64,000 nt of DNA from a virus: IMG/VR virus record IMGVR_UViG_3300032285_003287, positions 17,718-81,717 of that record; one strand, 5' to 3'. A program made the translations under genes and the position numbers. Of the stretch, positions 18,121 through 27,800 are shown piece after piece (position 1 is the first letter of the stretch; each line of letters opens with the position of its first letter). The notes under the pieces were generated by a model. The model was given only the letters and a program-made list of their open reading frames with translations, ran no database searches and was not told where the DNA came from.

Positions 18121-18819
18121 GTGACAAATCAGACAAGACCAAGTTTTGAGCAGTCTATTGATATAATAGATGAAGAAATTAATAAAAGAAAATCGCGTTG
18201 GCATTTAACTGCTATTTCTTGGATGGATTTTCAAGACGTATCACAAAGACTAAGAATACATATACATAAAAAATGGGATAAGTGGGACAATATTAGACCT
18301 TTAAGGCCATGGTTAAATCAGGTTATAAACCACCAGATTACCAACATGTTGCGTAATCATTATTCGAATTTTTCCAGACCGTGTTTGAAATGTAAATTTA
18401 ATACTGGAGAATATGGGTGTTCTTTATATGGAACACAAAACGGAAGCTGTTCAACATATGCAAAATGGGAAAAAACAAAAAAATCTGCTTATGATATTAA
18501 GTTTCCGGTTAGTATAAATAGCCCAAATGCACAGAACCCCGAAACCACTCTAGAGTCAGTACTACAATCTAAAGAAATAGATATTAATATAGAAGAAATT
18601 ATACCAGCTTTTAATGAACTAATGAAAAAGAACTTATCGTTAATAGAATGGAGAGTTTATGAGTATATGTTCTTACAAAATTTTGACGAAGCCGAGATTG
18701 CAAAGAAAATGGGATATAAGCTTAGCTATAAAGATGGGCGTCCAGCATACAGACAGATCAGTAAGATAAAATCTAAAATTTTACAGAAAGCAAGAATATT
18801 AGCTAAGGAGGTAACATGA
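18121..18819 (+). CDS. phage sigma factor-like protein with zinc insert
   Basis: 232 residues from GTG 18121. Residues 28-86 (LTAISWMDFQDVSQRLRIHI ... RPLRPWLNQVINHQITNMLR) match sigma70 region 2. Residues 88-110 insert four cysteines (C88, C91, C100, C110), a probable zinc site. Residues 172-229 (NLSLIEWRVYEYMFLQNFDE, AEIAKKMGYK, then QISKIKSKILQKARILAKE) form a region-4-like helix-turn-helix. There is no region 1 or 3. It is likely to direct host RNA polymerase to phage late promoters, as T4 gp55 does; the recurring GTGTAAT box is the obvious target (inference). It is followed by a gene with a strong AAGGAGGTAAC start. Confidence 0.8.
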   Translation: MTNQTRPSFEQSIDIIDEEINKRKSRWHLTAISWMDFQDVSQRLRIHIHKKWDKWDNIRPLRPWLNQVINHQITNMLRNHYSNFSRPCLKCKFNTGEYGCSLYGTQNGSCSTYAKWEKTKKSAYDIKFPVSINSPNAQNPETTLESVLQSKEIDINIEEIIPAFNELMKKNLSLIEWRVYEYMFLQNFDEAEIAKKMGYKLSYKDGRPAYRQISKIKSKILQKARILAKEVT

Positions 18820-19955
18820 GTAATGAAATAGAAAAAACAGCGGCAGTGCTTTATGAGGAGCAACAGCAACGAATTAAAGATTGCCTCGCGCTAAATCCAG
18901 ACGCGACGCTAACCGAAATTACTTCTTACGCCTATAATGACGAAAAAATAGATAGTAGAAGTAAAGAGGGTAGACTTGTAAAGCAATTCCTTCTGGATAA
19001 TAAGATTGAATATAAGAATAAAAGCGTTACTCAACGAGAAAGGATAGTTCTTACCGATGAGCAAAAAGAGTTTATTAAAAATAACTATAAAGGGCAAAAT
19101 TATGTAGATCTTGCTAAGGCATTATTTAATAATGATAAATTGACACATGTAACGTTAGAGTGCAGAGAGGTTAATTCATATATACAAGAGCTTCAAAAGA
19201 ATGATCCCGATGCGCCCAAGGACACTTTAGATAATACTATGTACGTGCCATCTGAAAGAGGCGCCGATTCTACCTCCGGCGCATATTTTCCGCCTAGGCG
19301 ATCAGATCAGACGGTATTTAGAATTAATAAGTATCTTAATATTGGTTGGTCATCAGATTCTCTTAAGGCATCCCAGCAAAAGATGGTTGATATGTTGCAA
19401 CGCTATCTTAATACATTTAGTTTTTGCTATCAAATAAATACTTATAAGACTAATAACGATAGACAGTTATTTGAAGATTCATTTATACGGTATACGTATG
19501 ATAAGCCAGACCTAAGCCAAGAAGAGCTTGACCAGTTTATTGTTCTATGTACCGAAGTTGTTACTGCCGCTACGATTCTCCAACAAGTAGAAGACTTACG
19601 TGATATGTTGCGGAACAGTACTAGTGATGGTGAGGGGCGTAATATTAAAATGCAGTTAAACGAGGCTATAAGTAATTTACAGACCGAGTATAATCAGTGC
19701 CGAGCAAGACAGCAAAAATTGTATAAGTCGCTAGTTGATGACCGCTCAAAAAGAATAGCTCAGCGACAAGAAGAAAATGCGAGTATACTAAATTTAGTGC
19801 AAGCATGGAAGGACGAGGAGCGCCGAAAGGGCATTCTTGTTCTAGCTGAAGCCCAAAAGAAAAATCTTAACGAGGAAGCCAAGAGACTATCTTCAATGGA
19901 CGAACTTAAGGGAATTATTCGCGGCATAAACGTTGACGAAATGGTAAACGGATGA
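18816..19955 (+). CDS. helical coiled-coil protein, possible small terminase or packaging factor
   Basis: 379 residues. The N-terminal part contains two short helical motifs (NPDATLTEITSYAYND, LTDEQKEFIKNNYKGQNYVD), the second like a helix-turn-helix. The C-terminal half is a long charged coiled coil (RKGILVLAEAQKKNLNEEAK). It overlaps the sigma gene by 4 nt with a strong Shine-Dalgarno sequence, and overlaps the nuclease gene next. Position upstream of terL suggests a small terminase or DNA-packaging role, but no sequence family confirms this. Confidence 0.6.
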   Translation: MSNEIEKTAAVLYEEQQQRIKDCLALNPDATLTEITSYAYNDEKIDSRSKEGRLVKQFLLDNKIEYKNKSVTQRERIVLTDEQKEFIKNNYKGQNYVDLAKALFNNDKLTHVTLECREVNSYIQELQKNDPDAPKDTLDNTMYVPSERGADSTSGAYFPPRRSDQTVFRINKYLNIGWSSDSLKASQQKMVDMLQRYLNTFSFCYQINTYKTNNDRQLFEDSFIRYTYDKPDLSQEELDQFIVLCTEVVTAATILQQVEDLRDMLRNSTSDGEGRNIKMQLNEAISNLQTEYNQCRARQQKLYKSLVDDRSKRIAQRQEENASILNLVQAWKDEERRKGILVLAEAQKKNLNEEAKRLSSMDELKGIIRGINVDEMVNG

Positions 19956-20899
19956 TAAAAGATTACGATAAATATTTAAGATGTAAAATTTGTGGCTCGC
20001 AATATAATTCGCAGCAACAGATTCTCAGTCATATAAAATCTCACCAGCAAACGGCAGAGAAATATTTTCCATTAAACTTTAATAAAAAAGATCTTCATAC
20101 TGGAGAGCTAATAAAGTACAAGTCATTTGAGCAATACTTTCTTGTTGACTTTATAGATAAAAGAAATATGAAACAATGGCTACAGTCGGTTGACAAGCGG
20201 GTAGCATGTGACTATTTAAAAAGTAAACTGGAAACATATTGCAGGATAAAGCAATTAACTAAGGCCCCAACACAGTCAGAACTAAAGACTATCTCTTGCT
20301 TGCCTAAGGCGGATACTTTTATGTATGTTTGTGAGCAGGAGTTCTCGGAAATATGCCGATCATTAGGATTAAAAAATAATTTTAATTATTCTGTTAAACA
20401 TACTCAACAAGATTTTACTAAATATACCGGTGACGAGATTGTTGTAGATACCAGAGAGCAGCAACCCCTAAAATTCAAGGGGTTAAATATAATAAACTCC
20501 AAACTAGAATGTGGTGACTATGCTAAATCAACTGAAAGTAAAGTCGTAGTGGAAAGAAAGAGCTTGGGTGATTTTTATTCTACATTGAGCGGTGGGTTTG
20601 AGCGTTTTAAACGAGAAATGGCCCGTGCCGCCGAAATGGGTATTTATATAGTTGTTGTAACCGAGTGTCAATTAAAAACAGTACTATATGCCAAGAGAAG
20701 ATTTGGGGCTTGCTCTGGAGATTATATAATGCATCATATGAGACAGCTTTGTAGGGAGTTTGATAATATACAATTTGTATTTGCAGATGGAAAAGCCGAG
20801 GCATCAAAAAAAACTCTTTTTATACTAGAGATGAACGAGCTTGTAAGAAACATAGATATAGAATACTGGTTTGAACAGGAGGGGTTCTCATGGCTTTAA
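19952..20899 (+). CDS. C2H2 zinc-finger ERCC4-type nuclease
   Basis: 315 residues. A C2H2 finger opens the protein (C11, C14, H27, H31 in LRCKICGSQYNSQQQILSHI). From about 160 the ERCC4/XPF-type nuclease core appears: EIVVDTREQQPL (D166, R168, E169), CGDYAK (D189) and VVVERKSLGDFY (E201, R202, K203). Such nucleases cut branched or flapped DNA near junctions. The gene overlaps both neighbours (4 and 10 nt) and sits directly before terL, suggesting it trims or resolves replicated DNA for packaging (inference). No C-terminal HhH dimerisation domain is obvious. Confidence 0.85.
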   Translation: MIKDYDKYLRCKICGSQYNSQQQILSHIKSHQQTAEKYFPLNFNKKDLHTGELIKYKSFEQYFLVDFIDKRNMKQWLQSVDKRVACDYLKSKLETYCRIKQLTKAPTQSELKTISCLPKADTFMYVCEQEFSEICRSLGLKNNFNYSVKHTQQDFTKYTGDEIVVDTREQQPLKFKGLNIINSKLECGDYAKSTESKVVVERKSLGDFYSTLSGGFERFKREMARAAEMGIYIVVVTECQLKTVLYAKRRFGACSGDYIMHHMRQLCREFDNIQFVFADGKAEASKKTLFILEMNELVRNIDIEYWFEQEGFSWL

Positions 20900-22791
20900 T
20901 AACTGGAAATCAGAATAGTAAAATTATTACAGATGTTAATAAGGAGCTATTAGAGATTAAGGGAGAACTTTCCGATGCAGAGGCGAGAGTTACGCTTGCC
21001 AAGTTTCTAAGAAATAATATAGGCTTTACTACGGAGCTTGGACTAGGGGTTACATTAGAAGCATATCAGGAATTAACTATTAAATCTTTTTTTAACCGTA
21101 ACTACTGCATGTTAGTATGGGGCCGTGGTTGTGCCAAGAGTTTTTGTGCGGCAATTTATTGCATTCTTAAATGTATATTCGAGCCGGGTACTAAAATACT
21201 TATTGCGTCTATTAACTTTCGTACTGCTAGAAGAATGTTTAATGAAATTGAAAAGTTTCTTGCTTCGCCTGAGGCCTCTTTGTTTAGGCAATGCTTTGGT
21301 GATAAAATGAAGCGTAATGATCAATACGAGTGGCTAATCAATGGTGGTAGTATTACGGCTATTCCTTTAACTGGAGAAAAAATTCGTGGTATACGTGCCA
21401 ACGTTCTTATTCTTGATGAGTTCTTACTACTACCCCCAGATATTATTGATAACGTTCTCATGCCATTCTTGAGTTCGCCTCGTGATGTTAGTGACCGTAT
21501 TAGAACCAGAAGACTTGAGGAAGAACTTATAAAAAAAGGTATGTTACATCCTGATGATAGGCAGATATTTGAGAATACTTCTCAGATGTTAGCATTGAGT
21601 TCTGCAAGCTATACATTTGAACACTTATTTCAAGTTCATCAGCAATGGGCGCATTTAATCGAGCACCCAGAAGACCAAGAATCGAAAGAAGGAGAGCTGC
21701 CCGGAACGTATTTTATTTCACAGTTGAGTTATGAGGCACTACCTAATCACATGGTAGATCAGGCGGCAATTCAGCTAGCTAAAAACGGCGGCAGTTCACA
21801 TAATTCGTTCCTTCGAGAGTATGCGGCAAGATTTATTGATGGTGGAGACAGTTATTTTTCTCCAAAAAAGATGCACTTATGTACAATTCCAGATGGAGAG
21901 TATCCTACAACTAAAATAGTAGGAGAGGAGGGTAAGAAATACGTTTTAGCTGTTGACCCTAACTTTTCATCTTCTCGTAGCGCTGACTATTTTGCAATGA
22001 GCGTTATAGAGCTTGACGAGGAAAAGAAACAGGGCGTATTAGTTCATGGGTATCAAGTTGCTGGAGCGTCATTGCAAGATCATATTAAGTATATGTACTA
22101 TATATTCAAGAATTTTAATATTACATTTATGATTATTGATCATGCTGGTGCTGATACATTTATAGATGCAGTTAATAATTCCGAGTTCTTCAAGGGAATG
22201 AATAAAAAGATTGGCTTTATAGACTTTGACTCTGATAAGGAGAATGAGGACTATATGAATATGTTAAAAGATTGTGCCAAACAATATAATACTGATTTGG
22301 GCACTATTTGCATTAAGCAGTATTTTACTTCTGCATTTTTAGGTAGAGCTAACTCGTATTTACAGACATGTATTGATCATAAAAAGATATGGTTTGCTTC
22401 TAGAGCGAGTAACCATCCAGATATACTTGAAAATATGTTTACTATGAATCTTCCTATGGATTACGTTTATCCGAGAGGAATAGGTGATAGGGCTGATAAT
22501 GAATATGAGACCAAGAAGCTTACTGTTCGTGATTTTATAGAACAGCAGGATTTTATTATTAAAGATACTAAAGACCAGTGCGCTAACGTAGAGGTAAGTA
22601 GTACTTCCAGAGGAACACAGAGCTTTGACCTGCCATCGCATCTTAGAAAGTCTACCAGCGTAAACCGTGCAAGAAAGGATAACTATACCACTTTAATGCT
22701 TGGAAATTGGGCGGTAAAATGTTATTTTGATATAATGGCGCCAGATAATTTTAAGAAAAAAAATACAGAATTCGTAGCCGTACTGATTTAA
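20890..22791 (+). CDS. terL: terminase large subunit (TerL)
   Basis: 633 residues. Packaging ATPase: Walker A-like MLVWGRGCAKSF (residues 74-85), Walker B NVLILDEF (171-178). C-terminal RNase H-like nuclease: KYVLAVDPNFSSSRSADYF with D356, and TFMIIDHAGADTF with D417. It cuts concatemers and pumps DNA into the prohead. The length is typical of large-phage TerL. The start at 20890 overlaps the nuclease gene by 10 nt, with GGAGGGG just upstream. Confidence 0.93.
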   Translation: MALITGNQNSKIITDVNKELLEIKGELSDAEARVTLAKFLRNNIGFTTELGLGVTLEAYQELTIKSFFNRNYCMLVWGRGCAKSFCAAIYCILKCIFEPGTKILIASINFRTARRMFNEIEKFLASPEASLFRQCFGDKMKRNDQYEWLINGGSITAIPLTGEKIRGIRANVLILDEFLLLPPDIIDNVLMPFLSSPRDVSDRIRTRRLEEELIKKGMLHPDDRQIFENTSQMLALSSASYTFEHLFQVHQQWAHLIEHPEDQESKEGELPGTYFISQLSYEALPNHMVDQAAIQLAKNGGSSHNSFLREYAARFIDGGDSYFSPKKMHLCTIPDGEYPTTKIVGEEGKKYVLAVDPNFSSSRSADYFAMSVIELDEEKKQGVLVHGYQVAGASLQDHIKYMYYIFKNFNITFMIIDHAGADTFIDAVNNSEFFKGMNKKIGFIDFDSDKENEDYMNMLKDCAKQYNTDLGTICIKQYFTSAFLGRANSYLQTCIDHKKIWFASRASNHPDILENMFTMNLPMDYVYPRGIGDRADNEYETKKLTVRDFIEQQDFIIKDTKDQCANVEVSSTSRGTQSFDLPSHLRKSTSVNRARKDNYTTLMLGNWAVKCYFDIMAPDNFKKKNTEFVAVLI

Positions 22792-22803
22792 AATAAGATT
22801 TAA

Positions 22804-22810
22804 GTGTAAT
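22804..22810 (+). promoter_or_regulatory. candidate late promoter box GTGTAAT
   Basis: TTTAAGTGTAATAAACGG, 23 nt before ATG 22834. Confidence 0.5.
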
Positions 22811-22833
22811 AAACGGTTATAATATATTGCTGT

Positions 22834-24873
22834 ATGACTAAAAAAGGTAAAAGTTCGGGCAGTTCGGAAATAAAGGCATCTACAACAACGGAAAGTAAGA
22901 AGAAGAATGTTTCTTTTGTTCAACCGGGATTGATAGAAGGATCTGTGAAGCTAGATTCTCAGTCTGAGGTCAGCGCTTCTATCGACTATTATGATGACGA
23001 GACGACAAATTATAATAATGGCCCTGCGTCTGCCAGAAGAAACCGCGCCGCAACGATAACTAGAGCCGAAAGGTACTCCAATATTGAGGGTGGTGTTGTT
23101 CCATTTATATATAGCGCATCTAGAGGAAAATATACTTCTAACGTATCTATTAGAGATGCAATTATTCTCTGTCAAAAAGCGTATTATAACTTTTCTGTAT
23201 TCCGTAATACTATAGATTTAATGACCGAGTTTAGTTGCTCGCCTATTTACTTTACCGGTGGCAACGCACAATCAAAGAAGTTCTTTGAGGCATGGGCAAA
23301 TAGGGTAAACCTATGGAGACTGCAGGATGATTTTTATCGTGAATACTATCGTAGTGGAAACGTATTTTTATATAAGTTAAATGCCGTATTTAATAGAGAA
23401 GATATGGCTGCAATTACAGATGTATTAACAGCCGCGAAAGAGAAAGAGGTTCCTATTAAATATATTATATTAAACCCTGCAGATATTCAGTCTATTGGTT
23501 CAGCTTCGTTTATTTCCCCTAGATACGTTAAGGTGCTAAATGATTTTGAAATGCAGGTCTTAACTAATCCAAAGACAGACGAAGAGAAGAAGATCGCAGA
23601 AAAAATTCAAGAGTTTGGACAGCTACAGGAGACAGTAAAAACAGCGCAATCTCAAACTTATTTAGTTTTCTATTTAGACCCAGATCGTGTCAAAGCGGTC
23701 TTTTATAAAAAGCAACCATACGAGCCATTTGGCGTACCGATGGGCTTTCCAGTGCTTCAGGATATTAACTGGAAGCAGGAGCTAAAAAACATTGATATGG
23801 CAATTAGCCGTACGATTCAGCAGTCTATCCTTCTGGTAACAATGGGCAATGATGAGATGGGTATGCCGACTGCAAAGCAGATTAATAATTTAAAAGCAAT
23901 CTTCCAAAATGAGAGTGTTGGGCGTATTTTAGTTACCGATTATACTACAAACGCAAAGTTTGTAATCCCAGAAGTAGATAAGCTATTAGATCCCAAGAAA
24001 TATCAAATTGTTAACGAAGATATTAAGAACGGTTTAAATAATATTTTAGTTGGAGACGAGAAATATGCAAATTCTTCTACGAAGGTAGAGATGTTCTTAG
24101 CTAGACTAAAGCATGCTAGAGAAGTTTTTCTTAACGAGTTCTTGCTACCAGAAATAAAATTTATTGGTGAGCAGCTTGGCTTTAAGTCTATACCAACTCC
24201 ACGATTCAAGGATGCGGACTTTAGAGATGATCCAAATCTTGCCAGAATTTACTCAAGAATGATGGAAATTGGTGTACTAACTCCAGAAGAGGGTATTACG
24301 GCCCTAGAGACGGGAAGGCTACCGCTTCCAGAGGAGAGTTTGCAGAGCCAGAAGAAACTTCACGAGTATCATGAAGAGGGACTGTACCAGCCACTGCTTA
24401 ATAATCCTAACTTAATTGTCCCACAAACCGGAAAAGTTGAGTTGGGTCAGCAACCCCAGACAACGCAACAAAAAACTGGTGGAGCTGGGGGTATGGCAGG
24501 TAGGCCACCGGGTGGCGGAACTAAAAAATCAGTAAATAATGTTGGTAGAATTGGGAAGAAAATTAGCGCACAAGATGTAGCCAATAACCTTGCTAGGTTT
24601 GATTTGCTAGAGGGTAGCATTGAAAACTATTTAAAAGAAAAATTTAATAAGAAAAAACTAGCTAAAGAGCAAAAGGAGATTGTTAAAGAAATCGCTGAAA
24701 CTATTGCAATAAATGAATCTCCAGAAAATTGGATAGAGAGTATTGCTACATATATTAATCAGCCAGTACAAGTTAACGATAATTTAGCAGAGGTACAAGA
24801 AATCTCCGAGCGCCATGGGGTTGACGTAAAAACTGCAATTCTATTAATGCATAGCCAAATAAACGAGGAATAA
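22834..24873 (+). CDS. portal protein
   Basis: 679 residues immediately after terL. After a disordered, charged N-terminus, the core reads SIRDAIILCQKAYYNFSVFR, NTIDLMTEFSCSPIYFTGG and REYYRSGNVFLYKLNAVF, the helical wing and stem pattern of portal proteins, followed by a long helix region and a Gly/Gln-rich segment near residues 535-565. It would form the dodecameric ring for DNA entry and neck attachment. Confidence 0.85.
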   Translation: MTKKGKSSGSSEIKASTTTESKKKNVSFVQPGLIEGSVKLDSQSEVSASIDYYDDETTNYNNGPASARRNRAATITRAERYSNIEGGVVPFIYSASRGKYTSNVSIRDAIILCQKAYYNFSVFRNTIDLMTEFSCSPIYFTGGNAQSKKFFEAWANRVNLWRLQDDFYREYYRSGNVFLYKLNAVFNREDMAAITDVLTAAKEKEVPIKYIILNPADIQSIGSASFISPRYVKVLNDFEMQVLTNPKTDEEKKIAEKIQEFGQLQETVKTAQSQTYLVFYLDPDRVKAVFYKKQPYEPFGVPMGFPVLQDINWKQELKNIDMAISRTIQQSILLVTMGNDEMGMPTAKQINNLKAIFQNESVGRILVTDYTTNAKFVIPEVDKLLDPKKYQIVNEDIKNGLNNILVGDEKYANSSTKVEMFLARLKHAREVFLNEFLLPEIKFIGEQLGFKSIPTPRFKDADFRDDPNLARIYSRMMEIGVLTPEEGITALETGRLPLPEESLQSQKKLHEYHEEGLYQPLLNNPNLIVPQTGKVELGQQPQTTQQKTGGAGGMAGRPPGGGTKKSVNNVGRIGKKISAQDVANNLARFDLLEGSIENYLKEKFNKKKLAKEQKEIVKEIAETIAINESPENWIESIATYINQPVQVNDNLAEVQEISERHGVDVKTAILLMHSQINEE

Positions 24874-24877
24874 TAAA

Positions 24878-27800
24878 ATGCCAATTAGCTTAATCAAAAA
24901 AAACCAATTAGACCCAAACGTTGCCGACTTGGTTGGTCAGTACGGCAGCGGATTCTTTCTTCCTGTATCAGTAAGTGGAGATCTTACGGGTTTTATAGGT
25001 AAAGCCCTAACTAACATAACTGGAATAAAAACATTAAATAGTTTACAGGGTATTGTTAGTATAATAGGCAATAGTGGAGTTAATATCTCAATTGATACAG
25101 GAAATAATTATATAGTTATCGCGTATACCGGAACGCCAGTTCCGCCTAATTTAGTTTTTACTACAGGAGATCAGGTTGTCGATGGAATTAAAAATTTTGT
25201 AGGTAATATACAGTTTAGTGGAAACCAGTTAAGTACCGGATATGACCAGTCGCTCAATACGACGGATAATGTGACGTTCAGTGGGGTTGGATTGGGCGTT
25301 GATCCGCTTTATGTGCAACACCCAACTGCTTTCGGTGTAATTTCTGCGTTGGCTAACGATGGTTCAGCGGTATTTGCAAATGGTTATGCATCGATTGACA
25401 GCCTTGGGGGCGCTGTTTTTGCAAACTACTCGACCACGATTGGTCAAGATGGCTTGGTATCGTTTGCCTACGGAGCAGCGCAGGTTCATACCGACGGCAC
25501 ATTCTGGAGCAACGGTGGACAATTAATAACAGGCGTTGATTTAACGCCCTATGCGCTAAATGCGAATACTGGACAGTTCGTAACTGTCGATCAAACGGAT
25601 GCTTTTTACGGCGTAAATAACCCTAGTGGTTATATTACTGGATATAACCAATCTCTCAATACGACTGACAACCCGACGTTTTTTGGGTTGACAACTAACG
25701 GGGCGCAGGGAGTTACTATCGGCAAATTTGCGGTTTATCAATCTGATTTGAACGGAGATTTAGAATTTTACAACGGATTGAATTCCATCGCGGGAATCTC
25801 TACTTCACGATTAAGTGCAGGGGTCTCAAAAATTAACCCCGACGGCTCCGCATCTTTTGCAAATGGAGCGGCATCCATCGATTCCTTGGGCTCGGCATCA
25901 TTTGCCAGTGGAGCGGCCCAAATCCACGCCGATGGCACCTTCTGGAGCAACGGTGGACAATTAATAACTGGCTTTGATTTAACGCCCTATGCGCTAAATG
26001 CGAATACTGGGTCGTTCGTAACCGTCGATCAAACTGGAGCGTTCTACGCAGCTACAAATCCGAGCGGTTATATTACGGGCGTTGATTTAACGCCATATGC
26101 TTTAAATGCAGACCTTACTGGTATTTACGCGACCTATGCGCAGCTTACCGGATTGAGTGGGTATGAGGCGAGTGTCACTAATCTTCTAGCTACTTATGCT
26201 CAATTAACTGGATATAGCGGTTTTGAAGCAACCGTAGATGCTGCGTTTGCTACGTATTCGCAACTAACTGGTCTAAGCGGCTATGCGGCGGCAGTTACTA
26301 ATTTAGCGACTACCGGACAAACACTTTCGTCTAGGATTTCTTCTTTAAGTGGAACATTGACAGGCAATTACGTACTAAAGGCGCAGACTGGACAGTTCAT
26401 GCCAATCACACAATACGGCAATTTCTACCTAAAAACTAACCCGAGCGGGTTTGTAACAACCGCACAAACTGGCTTATTAACTGGATCCTTTTACCCTAAC
26501 AATAACCCAAGTGGTTTTATCACGGCGGATCAATCATTAAATACTAGCGATAATGTAGCATTTAATTTGTTAAATTGGGGACCTACTATATGGAATAGCA
26601 AAATGGGACGCCTGCAAAGTGATGGGTCATTAGCTATAGGTTCGGGCGACTGGACTGTCATTGGTACATCAGGAACAGTTTATGTAAATAGTTTAAAATT
26701 AACTCCCGGAGATTACTGGTCTTATTACAATGGGCCGTTTACTGATACGGGAAGTGCTCTATATACTCCTGACGGTACATCATTATATTGGAATGGGGTG
26801 CCAGTAATGACTGGTTCAGCTGGAGACAGCCAGTCAAATATTACAGGCTCTCCCACTTTTAAGACTATCTACCTTAATTCTGATAACTATGATCCAACTG
26901 GCACTGCATATATTGGCTCTTTTGGGGGGGAGCTTGCTCTAACGGCTTTTCGTATTGGCAAAGATGGGGTTGGGCCACTATTCTATAGCACTGACGGTGC
27001 TAATCAATTGGGCATAGACTCTTTACAGGGTATTGAGTTTGGTATGGGTGACAAATATGGACCTAATCCAAACTATAGTAGAATACTATTTTTAACTGGT
27101 GGTGGCGCATCTTTTAATGATGGTGCCGCTCTTATTAACTCGAATGGCTCGGCTTCATTTGCGAACGGAACGACACAAATACATACAGACGGATCAGTAT
27201 GGGTAAGTGGCAACCAATTAATAACCGGAGTAGATAAACTGCAAGGCAATCCCGTTAGTGCACAATCACCACAGAATGGTCAGACGTTACAATGGAATGG
27301 GTCAGCTTGGGTGCCGGGTGCGGTTGCCGCTGGCGGTAATGGTGGTGGAGGTAAGGTTTATTATTTTGATTTTATAAACCAATCTGGAATTTTACCAACT
27401 GGCGGACTATCAAGTAGCGGAAATTTTAAAAATAGTTTATTAGGAGTAGATTACTCTATTGGTAGCGGTAGTGGTCAGAGCGCTGATTTGGTTCCGCGAA
27501 ATTCTGATGTATTAGTAATGGGATTTGTAACTCCTAGCGGAAATCCCGGTATTACTAATATTCCTCCGGGGCTTTGGGACTTTAATATATGGGCAAACAC
27601 TAATAGCAATAATGCAACAGAAACAGCCATTAAGGCGGTAGTTAATATTTATAATCCTGATACTTCTACTTATAGATATTTGGCTAGTTCTGATTATGTT
27701 TATCTTTATGACGGAACAACCATATCGCAATATTTATTGAATGTAACTGTTCCGCAAACTGGAATAGCAATTAATGAGCGTATTTATATACAACTTTTTG

